46,895 nt of DNA, from assembly GCA_030066045.1 (NCBI GenBank), contig JASJCJ010000060.1, positions 1 through 46,895 on the forward strand, read 5' to 3'. Below are positions 35,326 to 45,171 of this stretch, piece after piece. Positions within the stretch are counted from its first letter, which is position 1. Each line of letters starts with the position of its first letter. The notes under the pieces were generated by a model, which saw only the letters and a list, made by a program, of their open reading frames with translations, did no database searches and was not told the origin of the DNA. This stretch comes from Calothrix sp. MO_167.B12 (GTDB lineage: Bacteria > Cyanobacteriota > Cyanobacteriia > Cyanobacteriales > Nostocaceae). The translations under genes and the position numbers were made by a program.

Positions 35326-36834
35326 ATGACCTTCCGTGAAGAGTTTAAGCTACTACTACGTGCCCGTTACCCTCTACTTTATATTCCTACCTATGAAGAA
35401 GAGCGAGTAGAAACAGCCATTAGGGAAGAAGCCACCAACCAAGGTAATCGTCCCGTATATACCTGGGATTTTGTAGATGGTTATCAAGGAAACCCTAATG
35501 ATGTGGGATTTGGGAAACGGAACCCCCTACAAGCATTGGAATTTGTGGAAAAAATTTCCCCCACAGCTCCCGCAGTATTAATATTAAGGGACTACCATCG
35601 ATTTTTAGAGGATGTAGCGGTTGCTCGTAAGCTCCGCAATCTGGCACGACTTTTAAAATCCCAACCCAAAAATATAGTTTTACTTTCACCACGGGTTGCT
35701 ATTCCCGATGATTTAACTGAAGTTTTGACAGTAGTAGAGTTTCCGTTACCATCTGCGGGGGATATTAAGACAGAAATAGAACGCTTGTTAGTAGCTACTG
35801 GTAATTCTCTGTCTGGCAAGTTTCTCGATGATTTGGTGCGTTCCTGTCAAGGGCTGAGTATGGAACGGATTCGCCGGGTGTTAGCCAGGGCAATTGCAGC
35901 CCACGGAGAATTACAACCGGAAGATGTGGATTTAGTTTTAGAAGAAAAACGCCAAACTATCCGCCAAACCCAAATTCTTGATTTTTACCCCGCTACGGAA
36001 CAAATTTCCGATATTGGCGGTTTGGATAACCTCAAAGATTGGCTATTACGTCGGGGGGGTTCCTTTAGTGAGCGAGCGCGACAGTACGGATTACCGCACC
36101 CCCGAGGATTACTATTGGTAGGTATCCAAGGGACAGGAAAATCCTTAACAGCTAAAGCTATTGCCCATCATTGGCATTTACCCCTATTGCGGCTGGATGT
36201 GGGTAGATTATTTGCGGGATTGGTGGGTGAATCAGAATCTCGCACGCGACAAATGATTCAGGTGGCTGAAGCTTTATCACCTTGTATTTTGTGGATAGAT
36301 GAAATAGATAAAGCCTTTTCTGGGCTGGGTAGTAAAGGTGACGCAGGAACCACCAGTCGAGTGTTTGGTACATTTATCACCTGGATGGCAGAAAAAACTT
36401 CACCCGTATTTGTGGTTGCTACTGCTAACGATATCCAATCTTTACCACCAGAAATTCTCCGAAAAGGTAGGTTTGATGAAATATTTTTTGTTGGTTTGCC
36501 AACCCAAGAAGAAAGACAAGCTATTTTTAATGTTCATTTATCCAGACTGCGCCCCCATAATTTGAAAAGCTACGACATTGAGAGATTGGCATACGAAACT
36601 CCTGATTTCTCTGGAGCCGAAATAGAACAAACTTTAGTGGAAGCCATGCACATTGGTTTTAGTCAAAATCGGGATTTTACCACTGATGATATCCTCGAAG
36701 CGGCTAGCCAAATAATTCCCCTAGCCAGAACTGCCCAAGAAAAAATTCAGCAATTACAAGAATGGGCTGCTTCTGGAAGAGCGCGTTTAGCCTCCAAGCA
36801 TAGTCCCTTGAGTATTCAGCGTCAGCTGCAGTAG
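35326..36834 (+). CDS. ycf46: Ycf46-like AAA ATPase
   Basis: 502 aa. The N-terminal half (about 1-230) is a degenerate ATPase-like region typical of Ycf46 (FREEFKLLLRARYPLLYIPT, YTWDFVDGYQGN). The C-terminal AAA domain has Walker A GIQGTGKSLTAKAIA, Walker B CILWIDEIDKAF, sensor-1 VFVVATANDIQSLPPEILRK and the arginine finger region RKGRFDEIFF. Ycf46 is encoded in red-algal plastids and cyanobacteria; it has been linked to CO2 response in Synechocystis, but its mechanism is unknown. I chose ATG 35326 over TTG 35314, because the latter lies in the tandem repeat array. Confidence 0.88.
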   Translation: MTFREEFKLLLRARYPLLYIPTYEEERVETAIREEATNQGNRPVYTWDFVDGYQGNPNDVGFGKRNPLQALEFVEKISPTAPAVLILRDYHRFLEDVAVARKLRNLARLLKSQPKNIVLLSPRVAIPDDLTEVLTVVEFPLPSAGDIKTEIERLLVATGNSLSGKFLDDLVRSCQGLSMERIRRVLARAIAAHGELQPEDVDLVLEEKRQTIRQTQILDFYPATEQISDIGGLDNLKDWLLRRGGSFSERARQYGLPHPRGLLLVGIQGTGKSLTAKAIAHHWHLPLLRLDVGRLFAGLVGESESRTRQMIQVAEALSPCILWIDEIDKAFSGLGSKGDAGTTSRVFGTFITWMAEKTSPVFVVATANDIQSLPPEILRKGRFDEIFFVGLPTQEERQAIFNVHLSRLRPHNLKSYDIERLAYETPDFSGAEIEQTLVEAMHIGFSQNRDFTTDDILEAASQIIPLARTAQEKIQQLQEWAASGRARLASKHSPLSIQRQLQ

Positions 36835-37090
36835 GGGCGGGGTTTCCCCGCCCGGAGTGAGGGAGTGAGGGAGTGAGGGAAGGAGTGATGGAGGGAAGGA
36901 GTGATGGAGGGAAGGAGTGATGGAGGGAAGGAGTGATGAGGGAGTAAAGATTAATTTTTTTGGTTATTGGTATATAAATACGCTGACAACTGACAACTAA
37001 CAACTGACAACTGACAACTGACAACTGATCACTGATAATGGTGATACTATTTGTTTTTATCGCTGTCACAACTGTAATGCTTAACTATAT
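36835..37090. repeat. Minisatellite array between ycf46 and the SH3-domain gene
   Basis: GAGGGAGT octamers, then the 16-bp unit GGAAGGAGTGATGGAG in four copies (about 36870-36933), the same unit as at 25190-25258. Next comes a CTGACAA heptamer array (about 36980-37025). Confidence 0.85.
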
Positions 37091-37618
37091 GTGTCCAAAT
37101 CTCTGGTTAAGAATGTGAAAATGTTCTCCACTATACTTAAATATACCCTCGGTTTTTTATTAGCGATCGCAATTTTAGTTGGTAGTGGTTTTGCGGGTGC
37201 CCTATATCTCATGAATCGTACCTCTATGCTCCCAGAAAAACCAGTTTTTAATAATGATAAAGCTTCGGTTAAGGCAAAGTCCCAAAGGGAGAAAGTTAAT
37301 CAAAATACATCTAAAACCATAGCTTCAACTAAAAAGTCGCCGAAAAAAACACCTAGTCCTACCAAAACCCCAGACAGCAATAAATCACCAGAATCTCTGC
37401 CTCCAGGAGCTTATAAAGCCCGTGTCACTTGGCCCCAAGGCTTGAGTATGCGCGAGTCATCTGATGTGGGGGCTAAACGTATCGGTGGAGTTGCTTTTAA
37501 TAGAAAAGTAATTGTGTTGGAACAAAGTCCAGATAAAGCTTGGCAAAGAATTCGCATAGATGGTAGCAAACAAGAAGGCTGGGTGAAAGCAGGCAACACA
37601 AAGGCAATTGATGAATAA
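37091..37618 (+). CDS. Membrane-anchored SH3-domain protein
   Basis: 175 aa. One N-terminal transmembrane segment (about 16-41, YTLGFLLAIAILVGSGFAGA), a Lys/Ser/Thr/Pro-rich linker (about 55-105, KKTPSPTKTPDSNKSP), and a C-terminal bacterial SH3 domain (about 108-172): ARVTWPQGLSMRESSDVGAK, RKVIVLEQSPDKAWQRIRI, QEGWVKAGNTKAI. Such proteins usually bind peptidoglycan or proteins in the periplasm. GTG start at 37091; an in-frame ATG at 37121 would still keep the membrane span. Confidence 0.8.
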   Translation: MSKSLVKNVKMFSTILKYTLGFLLAIAILVGSGFAGALYLMNRTSMLPEKPVFNNDKASVKAKSQREKVNQNTSKTIASTKKSPKKTPSPTKTPDSNKSPESLPPGAYKARVTWPQGLSMRESSDVGAKRIGGVAFNRKVIVLEQSPDKAWQRIRIDGSKQEGWVKAGNTKAIDE

Positions 37619-39080
37619 GAATCTGTTTGACTACGAACTTATTCCACTAATCCAAAAATGCCTATTTTTTCAACTCAGATGTTCCCTATACCCCACAATC
37701 ATGAATTTTTCAGCAAGCTCTGATTAACACCAGGACTGATACACGGACAACGTAATTACAGTAATTGGGATCCAACGCTCGAAGAGTAGCAATCCCAAAA
37801 ACCTGATTTTAAGTTCCTCAGGAGAGGCTACACCAATGTAACGAGTGCGTAAATCCTAAAAACATTAAGCTGTGTCTTCTGTTTTTGAATTGTTTTAATT
37901 CTTCCTCAAATTTATTTGTGGAATTATATACTTTATTTTTATGTCTCTTTCCTGACACCATATACTCTGCATAAACCTTTTCCCATTCTATTGCTCTGAG
38001 AGGTTGTTTAAACAGTCATATTACATACCCAAGATATCTGAAATCCCCATTGAGGTCCTCCTTAATAAGGGGGAGACCAGTGGATGCTTCGCTTTGATAA
38101 AATCGGGACTTTTGCCCCCTTTTTTTTGCTCCCTCATTCAACAAGGATTTTAGGTAATGAGCGATATTTGACAAACATCCTCTAAGGAAATCAATCTCAC
38201 CTCAAACAAATTCTCATCCCTGTTGATGGCTATTAAAAAGTAAACTCCTTTTCTCAATCAGTCACAGTAAGTATGCCCACATAGTTTGCTTCCTATCATA
38301 GATATGGGGCAGCAAGGTAAATATAATAATCTGTTATAGCAATGGACATATTGGTTAGGACAGTATTGTTTGACTCAAGGACTGTCAACTGTCAACTGTC
38401 AACTGAAAAACGTCCTAACTTGGCTGGCTATAGCTATAATTTGCAATTGACTAGTAAAGGAAAAAGGTTAAGGAGAAAATAAAAATCCAAAAGCATTGAA
38501 AAACTATCCATCAAGATAAATTTGACAGGGTAATAGTAAATTACTGGTTTCAGTCTCTAAATTTTTTCAACAATCTGGTATGGCCAAATCGTGAATATAA
38601 ACATAACATTTATATATGTTTTTTAACAAACAAAAACATAATGATTGGTTTATGTAATATTATTCAACCAGAATAATATATTTTTATATTGTAAATTCTG
38701 GGGATGTCTCTTGTCGAGATACAATTAATACACCTTTTTAACCAACATTTATTTGCTCACACCCACAAACATTTTTTATTTAGGTTTCAATAGATATCAA
38801 ATACAAAACTCAAAAACTGTTCCTCATCTTAGCTTTGTATTACCAAAAACAATCTTTATAAAAACTTTAAGGAATTGAGTCTTAGAAGCAGAGACAACTT
38901 TCGTGAAATCCCATAGAATATGATTACTCAAAAATTTATCAGGTCCCTATTTGTTATTAGTCTGAAACTGAAGGCTGATACAAACTATTTGATCCTCAAA
39001 GCTGCAAAGGCTTTACCCCAATATCAACAGCTCGATCTAAAGTGCAAAACCCGATTAACTTCATTGACAAATTGAAAATC
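37619..39080. other. Long AT-rich intergenic region
   Basis: About 1.46 kb without a credible gene. The one structured element is the 106-bp inverted-repeat unit at 38334-38439. Around 38050-38130 there is a CTCCTTAATAAGGGGGAGACC-like partial palindrome (short arms). The rest is A/T-rich with no promoter pair I would trust. Confidence 0.5.
38334..38439. mobile_element. Candidate 106-bp MITE with heptamer array inside
   Basis: The two ends are 28-bp imperfect inverted repeats: both read TTATAGC at the outside and GTTAGGAC at the inside (right end read on the minus strand), with equal spacing of 13 bp between. The interior holds a CTGTCAA heptamer repeated three times (38380-38403). It has no coding capacity. 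Confidence 0.6.
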
Positions 39081-39635
39081 ATGGATAGCGACCAAAGCAA
39101 CCGCTATCGAGCCACTATGATATCAACATATTCCCACGACACTAGTTTCTTTGAATGTCTGGTAAGGTCATCTGTAACTGAGCGTTCTCAAGACTCAAGT
39201 TTCCTACTACAGATACGCAGTGGAAAGGCTCTCATGGTCAATAGTCGTAAGAGAAACGGCTTGATACTTTTTAAAGGGTATCATGCAGAATTTGCCGGAC
39301 CGGGAGCGGCTGTTGGTGGTGATTCCGATCGCGATTGTCGGGCAGTTTTACCAATAGGTAATTTGTCTTTAGTAGAAATAGAATCCCATGAAGAACGTAA
39401 GAAAGCTTATTTGATTAGGAGACAATGGATTCGCTTAATCGGACAAATTACACAAAATTCTTCTTCTAGCCAACGGGTTCAAAAGATTATCGATCAATTT
39501 GAGCAGTATTTCCCTCCAGAAATTGTGGCTGATTTGCCAGATGAAGCATTTGCTCTGTTGATAGGTGTATTGCCTCAAACAGCTTGTTTTGTCAGGCGTT
39601 CGGATAGTGATGTTGATGGTAAATTAAATCGTTAA
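39081..39635 (+). CDS. Unrecognised 184-aa cyanobacterial-type protein
   Basis: Not recognised by name. The protein is soluble, with a Ser/Thr-rich N terminus, a beta-rich middle (SFLLQIRSGKALMVNSRK, GLILFKGYHAEFAGPGAA) and a helical C-terminal third (RVQKIIDQFEQYFPPEIVAD, LPDEAFALLIGVLPQTACFV). The ending resembles cyanobacteria-specific regulatory or hypothetical proteins, but I cannot assign a family. ATG 39081 is preferred; a GTG at 39042 would add 13 residues. It has no operon partner, as 1.46 kb of spacer lies upstream and hisC is convergent. Confidence 0.65.
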   Translation: MDSDQSNRYRATMISTYSHDTSFFECLVRSSVTERSQDSSFLLQIRSGKALMVNSRKRNGLILFKGYHAEFAGPGAAVGGDSDRDCRAVLPIGNLSLVEIESHEERKKAYLIRRQWIRLIGQITQNSSSSQRVQKIIDQFEQYFPPEIVADLPDEAFALLIGVLPQTACFVRRSDSDVDGKLNR

Positions 39636-39704
39636 ATGTAGAAATTCATCAATTTATATATTTGTAGCTGATTTGTAGATCAACCAGAAGATTCTTTGGG
39701 GAAA

Positions 39705-40868
39705 TTAATGGCTGACGCACTCCAGGCTAGCTAAGACTGCTTGCATTCTCTTCAAGGTGCGAACATTTTCTTCCACAGTTCCAACTGTAATTCTCAATCC
39801 ATCATTGATTTCTCGCACCAAGGTACCACTGGCTTTCAGTCTTTGATGAATAGTTTTCATGTCAACGCTTAAGGAGACAGAATCATGACTTTGGAGGCGG
39901 GAAAATATAAAGTTAGCTGTACTATCCCAGACTTTTAAGGCTGGATTTTGACGTAGGGCTTGGATTAGTTTAGTTCTTTCAGTTAAAGTTTGGGGAATTG
40001 ACTCTAGCAACAGGTGACGATTTTTCATGACTAATAATGCTGCCGCTAGGGAGAAGCTAGTCAGGTTGTAAGGTAAGCGTACTTTTTCCAAAATTGCGAT
40101 CGCATCTGGATGAGCGATACAATAACCTACACGGTGAGCTGCTAATCGAAAGGCTTTAGAAAATGTCCGCAACACAACCCAATTAGGATGTTGTGCCAAT
40201 TCACCCACTAAGGTTGTTTGACTAAATTCAAAATAAGCTTCATCAATTACGACTAAAATATGCTCTGGTAAACTCCTTAACCATGATAACTCTGGGTTGG
40301 TTAAAGCATTTCCGGTGGGGGAATTGGGATGGACGACAAAAACTACACGAATGGGCGGGCTTTGGGTAGTTTCCAGGGCAGCTTGTGCAGCTTGTAAGTC
40401 AATGGCAAAATTTGTTTCATCTCTGGGTACGGTGACAACGGGAATACCCAAAGTGTTCGCCAAAATACCATACATGGAAAAAGTGGGTTTGGCCACGAAA
40501 ATAGAGCCTTCTCCACACAAGCAACTGGCAATTAATAGAGAGCGAATTAATTCATCCGAACCATTACCAACGGAAATATTGGCGGCTGAAAAAACCGAGG
40601 GAGAAAGATGGGCTGACTCATTTACATATGCTGCGATCACATTTTTTAATTCTTCGTGTCCGCCATCGGGATATCTATTATTTTCAATTAATTCTTGATA
40701 TTCCCATACCAATTTTGCTGTCAGTTGTGGTGGTAAGTCTTCAGCACTTTCATTAGTGTCTAACCTATCAATGTGGGTTGAGGAATCAACAGCTTGATGC
40801 GTATCGCTACCAGGGTGGGGCTTATAGGCGCTGAATTGAGCTAAGTCAGAACGAATAAAGGGCAACAT
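39705..40868 (-). CDS. hisC: Histidinol-phosphate aminotransferase
   Basis: 387-aa PLP-dependent class I/II aminotransferase of histidine biosynthesis (imidazole-acetol phosphate plus Glu to histidinol phosphate). Signatures: GNGSDELI (cofactor phosphate site), [18 protein letters not shown], and the PLP lysine in [17 protein letters not shown], followed by KVRLPYNL. The ATG at 40868 ([12 protein letters not shown]) matches the family start; the open frame runs 24 codons further but those residues are not family-like. Many cyanobacteria have more than one HisC-like enzyme, so a related aromatic or other amino donor role cannot be excluded. Confidence 0.9.
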   Translation of the reverse strand: MLPFIRSDLAQFSAYKPHPGSDTHQAVDSSTHIDRLDTNESAEDLPPQLTAKLVWEYQELIENNRYPDGGHEELKNVIAAYVNESAHLSPSVFSAANISVGNGSDELIRSLLIASCLCGEGSIFVAKPTFSMYGILANTLGIPVVTVPRDETNFAIDLQAAQAALETTQSPPIRVVFVVHPNSPTGNALTNPELSWLRSLPEHILVVIDEAYFEFSQTTLVGELAQHPNWVVLRTFSKAFRLAAHRVGYCIAHPDAIAILEKVRLPYNLTSFSLAAALLVMKNRHLLLESIPQTLTERTKLIQALRQNPALKVWDSTANFIFSRLQSHDSVSLSVDMKTIHQRLKASGTLVREINDGLRITVGTVEENVRTLKRMQAVLASLECVSH

Positions 40869-40979
40869 ATGGATTTTGGAGTAAAGATGTTTAGATTTTG
40901 GATGCAGTCTCAATGCCAAAATCCAAGATAACTGCACCACACAAAATTATTTAACCCAAGGAATAGCTATTATACAGTC

Positions 40980-41606
40980 TTAAGGTATTTGGCAAAAGAA
41001 CTTAATTGCCTGCCAAATTTCTGGCATTACATTTCCTAAGGTATGCTCGCTCTCTAGTTCGATGAAATTAACCCAAGGACGCTGACTCGCAAAGTCTTGG
41101 CTGGCTTGCATGGGAATAACTTCATCATTCTTACCGTGAAGGATTAAGGTTAGCAGGGGACGGTGTAATAAATCTTCTTGATATTGGCTAGCATCTGTCA
41201 CAAAATCATAACTTAAGGGTATTTCTTTCTCTTCTCCATAGTGGTACACCGGCATATATTGTTGTTGTTGCCAATTTTGGATTGTCTCTTCACCCAAGGT
41301 AGGAAGCCAATGGCATAGAAAACCAAAAGCTGGTGCTAATAAAACCAGTTTTTGCACCTGAGTATATTGTTGTCCTATATGAGCAGCGGTTAAACCCCCC
41401 AAACTCGAACCAATAATCGTTGTGGGTGCAGTCAATGCGGGGACTATTTGCTGAATTTGTCGAGAAATAGTTAAGTGGGAGAAATCACCAGTATTTAAGT
41501 CAGGGATGGTCAGGGGTGTATGATGTTCAGCGAAGCGATCGCTAATATAACGAGCTTTGGCAGAATTGGGACTGGAAGCAAAGCCGTGGAGGTATATATA
41601 TTGCAT
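40980..41606 (-). CDS. YqiA-like alpha/beta-hydrolase (esterase)
   Basis: 208 aa, UPF0227/YqiA type. It begins MQYIYLHGFASSPNSAKARY (oxyanion HGFASS), with nucleophile elbow GSSLGGLTA, an acidic LILHGKNDEVIP and a His in ELESEHTLGNV, completing a Ser-Asp-His triad. Substrate unknown; relatives hydrolyse short-chain esters. I chose ATG 41606. The open frame continues 21 codons upstream, but those residues (PPCLPSLLHSFPPSLLP) are translated from a minisatellite array, so they are not a real N terminus. Confidence 0.85.
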   Translation of the reverse strand: MQYIYLHGFASSPNSAKARYISDRFAEHHTPLTIPDLNTGDFSHLTISRQIQQIVPALTAPTTIIGSSLGGLTAAHIGQQYTQVQKLVLLAPAFGFLCHWLPTLGEETIQNWQQQQYMPVYHYGEEKEIPLSYDFVTDASQYQEDLLHRPLLTLILHGKNDEVIPMQASQDFASQRPWVNFIELESEHTLGNVMPEIWQAIKFFCQIP

Positions 41607-41609
41607 GGG

Positions 41610-41765
41610 GAGGAGTGAAGGAGGGAAGGAGTGAAGGAGGGAAGGGAGACAAGGAGGGAAGGGAGACAAGGAGGGAAATTTTTCTTTATTACTTATTACT
41701 TATTGCTTATTACTTCATCACCCCATCACCCCATCTCCCCATCTCCCCATCACCCCATCATTTCC
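41610..41765. repeat. Minisatellite and octamer arrays upstream of the esterase
   Basis: GGAGGGAAGGAGTGAAGGAG and GGGAGACAAGGAGGGAA units (41610-41680), then TTATTACT (41690-41715), then CATCACCC/CATCTCCC octamers (41717-41762) up to the gor stop codon. Confidence 0.8.
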
Positions 41766-43145
41766 CTACCGCATGGTGACAAATTCTTCTGCTGACGAGG
41801 GATGAATACCAACGGTTGCATCAAAATCTTTCTTGGTTGCTCCCATTTTGACCGCGATCGCTACCCCTTGTATAATCTCAGCAGCATAATCTCCCACCAT
41901 ATGAGCGCCCAAAACCTTGTCTGTTTGGGCATCTACAACCAACTTCATCATGGTTTTTTCTTGCTGATTTGGTAAGGTATAAAACATGGGGCGAAAACGG
42001 GAACGATAAATTGTTACACCTTCTTCACCTAACTTCTCCTTGGCTTCAGCTTCTGTTATTCCCACCGTTGCTGCTTCTGGGTTAGAAAATATTGCCGTTG
42101 CCACATTTTCATGGCTAAACAGCCGACGATTGCCACCAAATTCACTATCAGCAAATGCCCGTCCCTCACCAATTGCTACCGGAGTTAAATTAATTCTATC
42201 CGTAACATCACCTACTGCAAAAATATTAGGTTGGGAAGTTTGACTGTATTCATTAACTGCGATCGCATTCATGGTACTGTATCCAGGACCTTCTAAGGAA
42301 CTCGCAACTAAATCCACCCCAGCATTTTCTAAACCCAACCCTTCCACATTGGGATTTCTACCAGTGGCAACTAAAAAAACATCGGCTGTAACTGGTTCTG
42401 CGTCTTCACCCGACAAATTCAGTTTCAACTCTTCCCCTACTTGCTCCACCTCTTTTACCACAGTATTCTGAATCACACGAATACCATGATTGGTCATTCC
42501 TTCTTGAATTTGGGTGCGAATATCTTCATCAAAGCCCCTGAGAATATTATCTTTGCGGATAATTTGGGTCACTTCACAACCCAAACCGCGCATAATACAA
42601 GCAAATTCTGTACCAATATAACCAGCACCAATAATCGCCACATGCTTTGGTTGGGACTGGAGATGGAAAATTTCCCTAGAAGTAATGGCGTGTTCCATCC
42701 CCGGTAAATCAGGCTTAATTGCCCGTCCTCCTACAGCAATCAAAATCTTATCTGCTGTAATTTTGCGATCGCCTACTTCTACTGTATGCTCGTCCACCAG
42801 AGTAGCGCGACTAGGAAGTAATTCTACTCCTGCTTTCTCCAAAAAGCTGATATGTAGCTGTGAGAGTCGCCGTACTTCCTGATCGATGGATGTAATAAAC
42901 TTTTCCCAATCTAACTCAGCATCCCCTACTTGCCAACCATAACCCCCAGCACTCTCAAACAATGAGGGAAAATGGGAAGCGTATACCATCAGCTTTTTGG
43001 GCACACATCCACGAATGACACAAGTTCCACCGACTAAATCATGTTCTGCAATCGCAACTTTCGCGCCATAACTAGCAGCCCGTTTAGAAGCCGCTAACCC
43101 TCCAGAACCAGCACCAATGACAAACAAATCGTAATCGTAGGTCAT
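41766..43145 (-). CDS. gor: Glutathione-disulfide reductase
   Basis: 459-aa FAD/NADPH disulfide reductase that regenerates glutathione. FAD motif VIGAGSGGLAASKRA, redox pair Cys42/Cys47 in GGTCVIRGCVPKK, NADPH motif IIGAGYIGTEFACI, second FAD motif IFAVGDVTDRINLTPVAI, and the interface His448 in VGIHPSSAEEFVTM. A plant/cyanobacterial-type enzyme by the GTCVIRGCVPKK form. Probably a single gene: the stop is followed by repeat arrays. Role: antioxidant defence and glutathione supply, which the persulfide dioxygenase at 9587 would also use. Confidence 0.96.
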   Translation of the reverse strand: MTYDYDLFVIGAGSGGLAASKRAASYGAKVAIAEHDLVGGTCVIRGCVPKKLMVYASHFPSLFESAGGYGWQVGDAELDWEKFITSIDQEVRRLSQLHISFLEKAGVELLPSRATLVDEHTVEVGDRKITADKILIAVGGRAIKPDLPGMEHAITSREIFHLQSQPKHVAIIGAGYIGTEFACIMRGLGCEVTQIIRKDNILRGFDEDIRTQIQEGMTNHGIRVIQNTVVKEVEQVGEELKLNLSGEDAEPVTADVFLVATGRNPNVEGLGLENAGVDLVASSLEGPGYSTMNAIAVNEYSQTSQPNIFAVGDVTDRINLTPVAIGEGRAFADSEFGGNRRLFSHENVATAIFSNPEAATVGITEAEAKEKLGEEGVTIYRSRFRPMFYTLPNQQEKTMMKLVVDAQTDKVLGAHMVGDYAAEIIQGVAIAVKMGATKKDFDATVGIHPSSAEEFVTMR

Positions 43146-43346
43146 AAATCTCCCTATTTTTTCTCTTAACAGTTGAGTATTTGTACTTAGTAACTAATGA
43201 CAATTGCACGAAAAAGTTACTCAAATATTAATGATGGGTTATCGTTATGCTATCTTGCTTGTCACAGAATTTAAATCTCTATATCTGGAATCATTATGGT
43301 TGAAGCTAGAAAAGAGGGAACAGGGAAAAGTATTCTCCATGAGTGA

Positions 43347-43538
43347 CTACTCCTTCACTCCCTCACTCTCTACTTTCCAGCTAGAGGCAACTATTGCCGA
43401 CTGTGTAGAAAATTCACTAATCGGTGCTGGCTTCATTTCTCCTCGTAAATCTAGTAATTGCACCAGAATTAAGTAGGCGATCGCTAATATTACTGAAATC
43501 GCACCTGTAATAATTGCAACTATCTTTGAACTATCCAT
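43347..43538 (-). CDS. Small single-span membrane protein
   Basis: 63 aa. The N terminus MDSSKIVAIITGAISVILAI continues AYLILVQLLDLRGEMKPAPI, i.e. one transmembrane helix and a short conserved-looking LLDLRGEMKPAP stretch that I recall as typical of a small cyanobacterial protein family without known function. The C-terminal residues (VESEGVKE and stop) are encoded by a GAGTGAGGGAGTGAAGGAG repeat, so the native end may have been replaced. The open frame on the opposite strand (43204-43476) is a shadow. Confidence 0.6.
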   Translation of the reverse strand: MDSSKIVAIITGAISVILAIAYLILVQLLDLRGEMKPAPISEFSTQSAIVASSWKVESEGVKE

Positions 43539-44478
43539 AAGTCTTTTTTTTAATAGTTAATTGGGTGATGTCTAGATTGAGATTGCCACAAAGGTTGTGT
43601 TATCGCTCCATTCACTAATTTATCCGATTACGGAATAGTTGCAAAACTCCCTAATTCCTTGGACATATCCCACCAATCACAAGTTTAATCAGAGTTAGAT
43701 ATTGTCCCCTAATCTAAAATTGAAAGTTTGAGGTTATTTAAACTCTGATGAGATTGTTATAAACAATTATCATAATATAAAAAGAAATATTACTTTTTAT
43801 GTTGTTATCAGAGTATTTCTGCTATAATTTTAACCTAAATTAAAAAAAATAAGCTGAAATTCTCTTCAAGGCAAGATAGGATGAAAGAATCAATTTTGGG
43901 AGATATATAATTTAAGAGATCTGCAAATTTTTCGTGTTTACTCATTTTTGGTATATCTTGCCCAACAACATAATATATATATATTTGTTGAATAAATCAT
44001 GGGTAAATTACCGTGTGGTTGATCGATTCATCTGGTCTGGATTAGGGTATGGCATTCTGGGAAAAATTACCCCTATGGCGATGTTCCTTTGGAGCCGCCA
44101 GATGGTGATGCTCCTTTGGGAACAGCTGACGGTGAACGCAGATTAATTTTGTTGAATCAGAAACCCAAGACCTTGGCTTGAATGGAATGAATAACTGTTT
44201 GGTGATGGTAGTATTACGTACAATAACAAAAAAGTATACTACATACTGAACTTTGATTCATTGATACGCCAACTGACTCTTGTCCGAGTTTGCCTTGTTC
44301 AATTCTCATACTTTTCTAAAAGTGCCTGGAAATATCTGGCTGCTGATGTGTTGTAGAGAATTGAGTATCAAATACGATCAGAATCACCTCTTTTTGTATT
44401 TGATATTTGTAGTTTGAAGCGTTTTTATTGAAACCGAACTTTAGTAAGAAAATATTCCTAGAAAGATAGAGGTCAATT
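43539..44478. other. Intergenic region, no gene seen
   Basis: About 940 bp, AT-rich. Two imperfect GATGNTCCTTTGGNA direct repeats lie at about 44079-44120. The 70-codon frame at 43934 has no ribosome site. The upstream end probably holds the promoter of the small membrane protein. Confidence 0.45.
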
Positions 44479-45171
44479 GTGAATAAAAGTAAAAATTCTC
44501 TTAAGAAAATAAATCATAGTTCTCATCCCACCAAAGTTCAGCAATACGATTCTCAACCATTATCAATAAATAAGGAGGATGGTACAGAAACAATTTCATT
44601 ACCAGAAAATTCTCAGGAACTGTTTCTTGGTAGAAATGCTAACCGTGGGAGAGTAGCTATTTTCATTGATGGTTCTAATCTTTTTTATGCTGCTCTCCAA
44701 TTAGGCATAGAAATTGATTATGCAAAATTACTTGTACTGCTGACTCAAGGTTCTAAATTATTACGGGCTTTTTTCTATACAGGTGTAGATCGTGCTAATG
44801 ACAAGCAGCAGGGTTTTCTACTGTGGATGCGTCGCAATGGCTATCGCTTAGTTACAAAAGATGTAGTGCAATTTCCCGATGGTTCTAAAAAAGCTAATTT
44901 AGATGTAGAAATCGCAGTAGATATGCTGAATTTAGCTCCTTACTATGATACAGCAATATTAGTCAGTGGAGATGGAGATTTAGCTTATGCAGTGAATACA
45001 GTCTCTTATAAGGGAGTGCGGGTAGAGGTTGTCAGTTTGCGCTCTATGACTAGTGACAGCTTAATTAATGTTTCAGATTATTTTATCGATATTGATACCA
45101 TTAAGCAGTATATCCAAAAAGATCCTCAGTCGGAGTATTGCTATCCAGAACTGTCAAATTTTGGTCTGTAG
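44479..45171 (+). CDS. LabA-like NYN-domain protein
   Basis: 230 aa. A disordered N terminus (1-55) is followed by a NYN/PIN-like nuclease-fold domain: VAIFIDGSNLFYAA with Asp64 and Asn67, DVEIAVDMLNLA, and LVSGDGDLAYAV, giving the acidic set expected at a metal site. It belongs to the LabA/DUF88 group; LabA in Synechococcus is linked to circadian feedback on gene expression, but most family members have no known substrate. GTG start at 44479 with AGAGG 6 bp upstream. Followed by a terminator-like hairpin. Confidence 0.85.
   Translation: MNKSKNSLKKINHSSHPTKVQQYDSQPLSINKEDGTETISLPENSQELFLGRNANRGRVAIFIDGSNLFYAALQLGIEIDYAKLLVLLTQGSKLLRAFFYTGVDRANDKQQGFLLWMRRNGYRLVTKDVVQFPDGSKKANLDVEIAVDMLNLAPYYDTAILVSGDGDLAYAVNTVSYKGVRVEVVSLRSMTSDSLINVSDYFIDIDTIKQYIQKDPQSEYCYPELSNFGL

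Noticed and set aside
40297-40698. 133-codon plus-strand frame opposite hisC
   Set aside because: Shadow frame of hisC.
43204-43476. 90-codon plus-strand frame near gor
   Set aside because: It overlaps the more convincing small membrane protein on the minus strand.
43934-44146. 70-codon frame (and a GDVPLEPPDGDAPLG-type reading in another frame)
   Set aside because: No start signal; the direct repeat inside explains the regular look.
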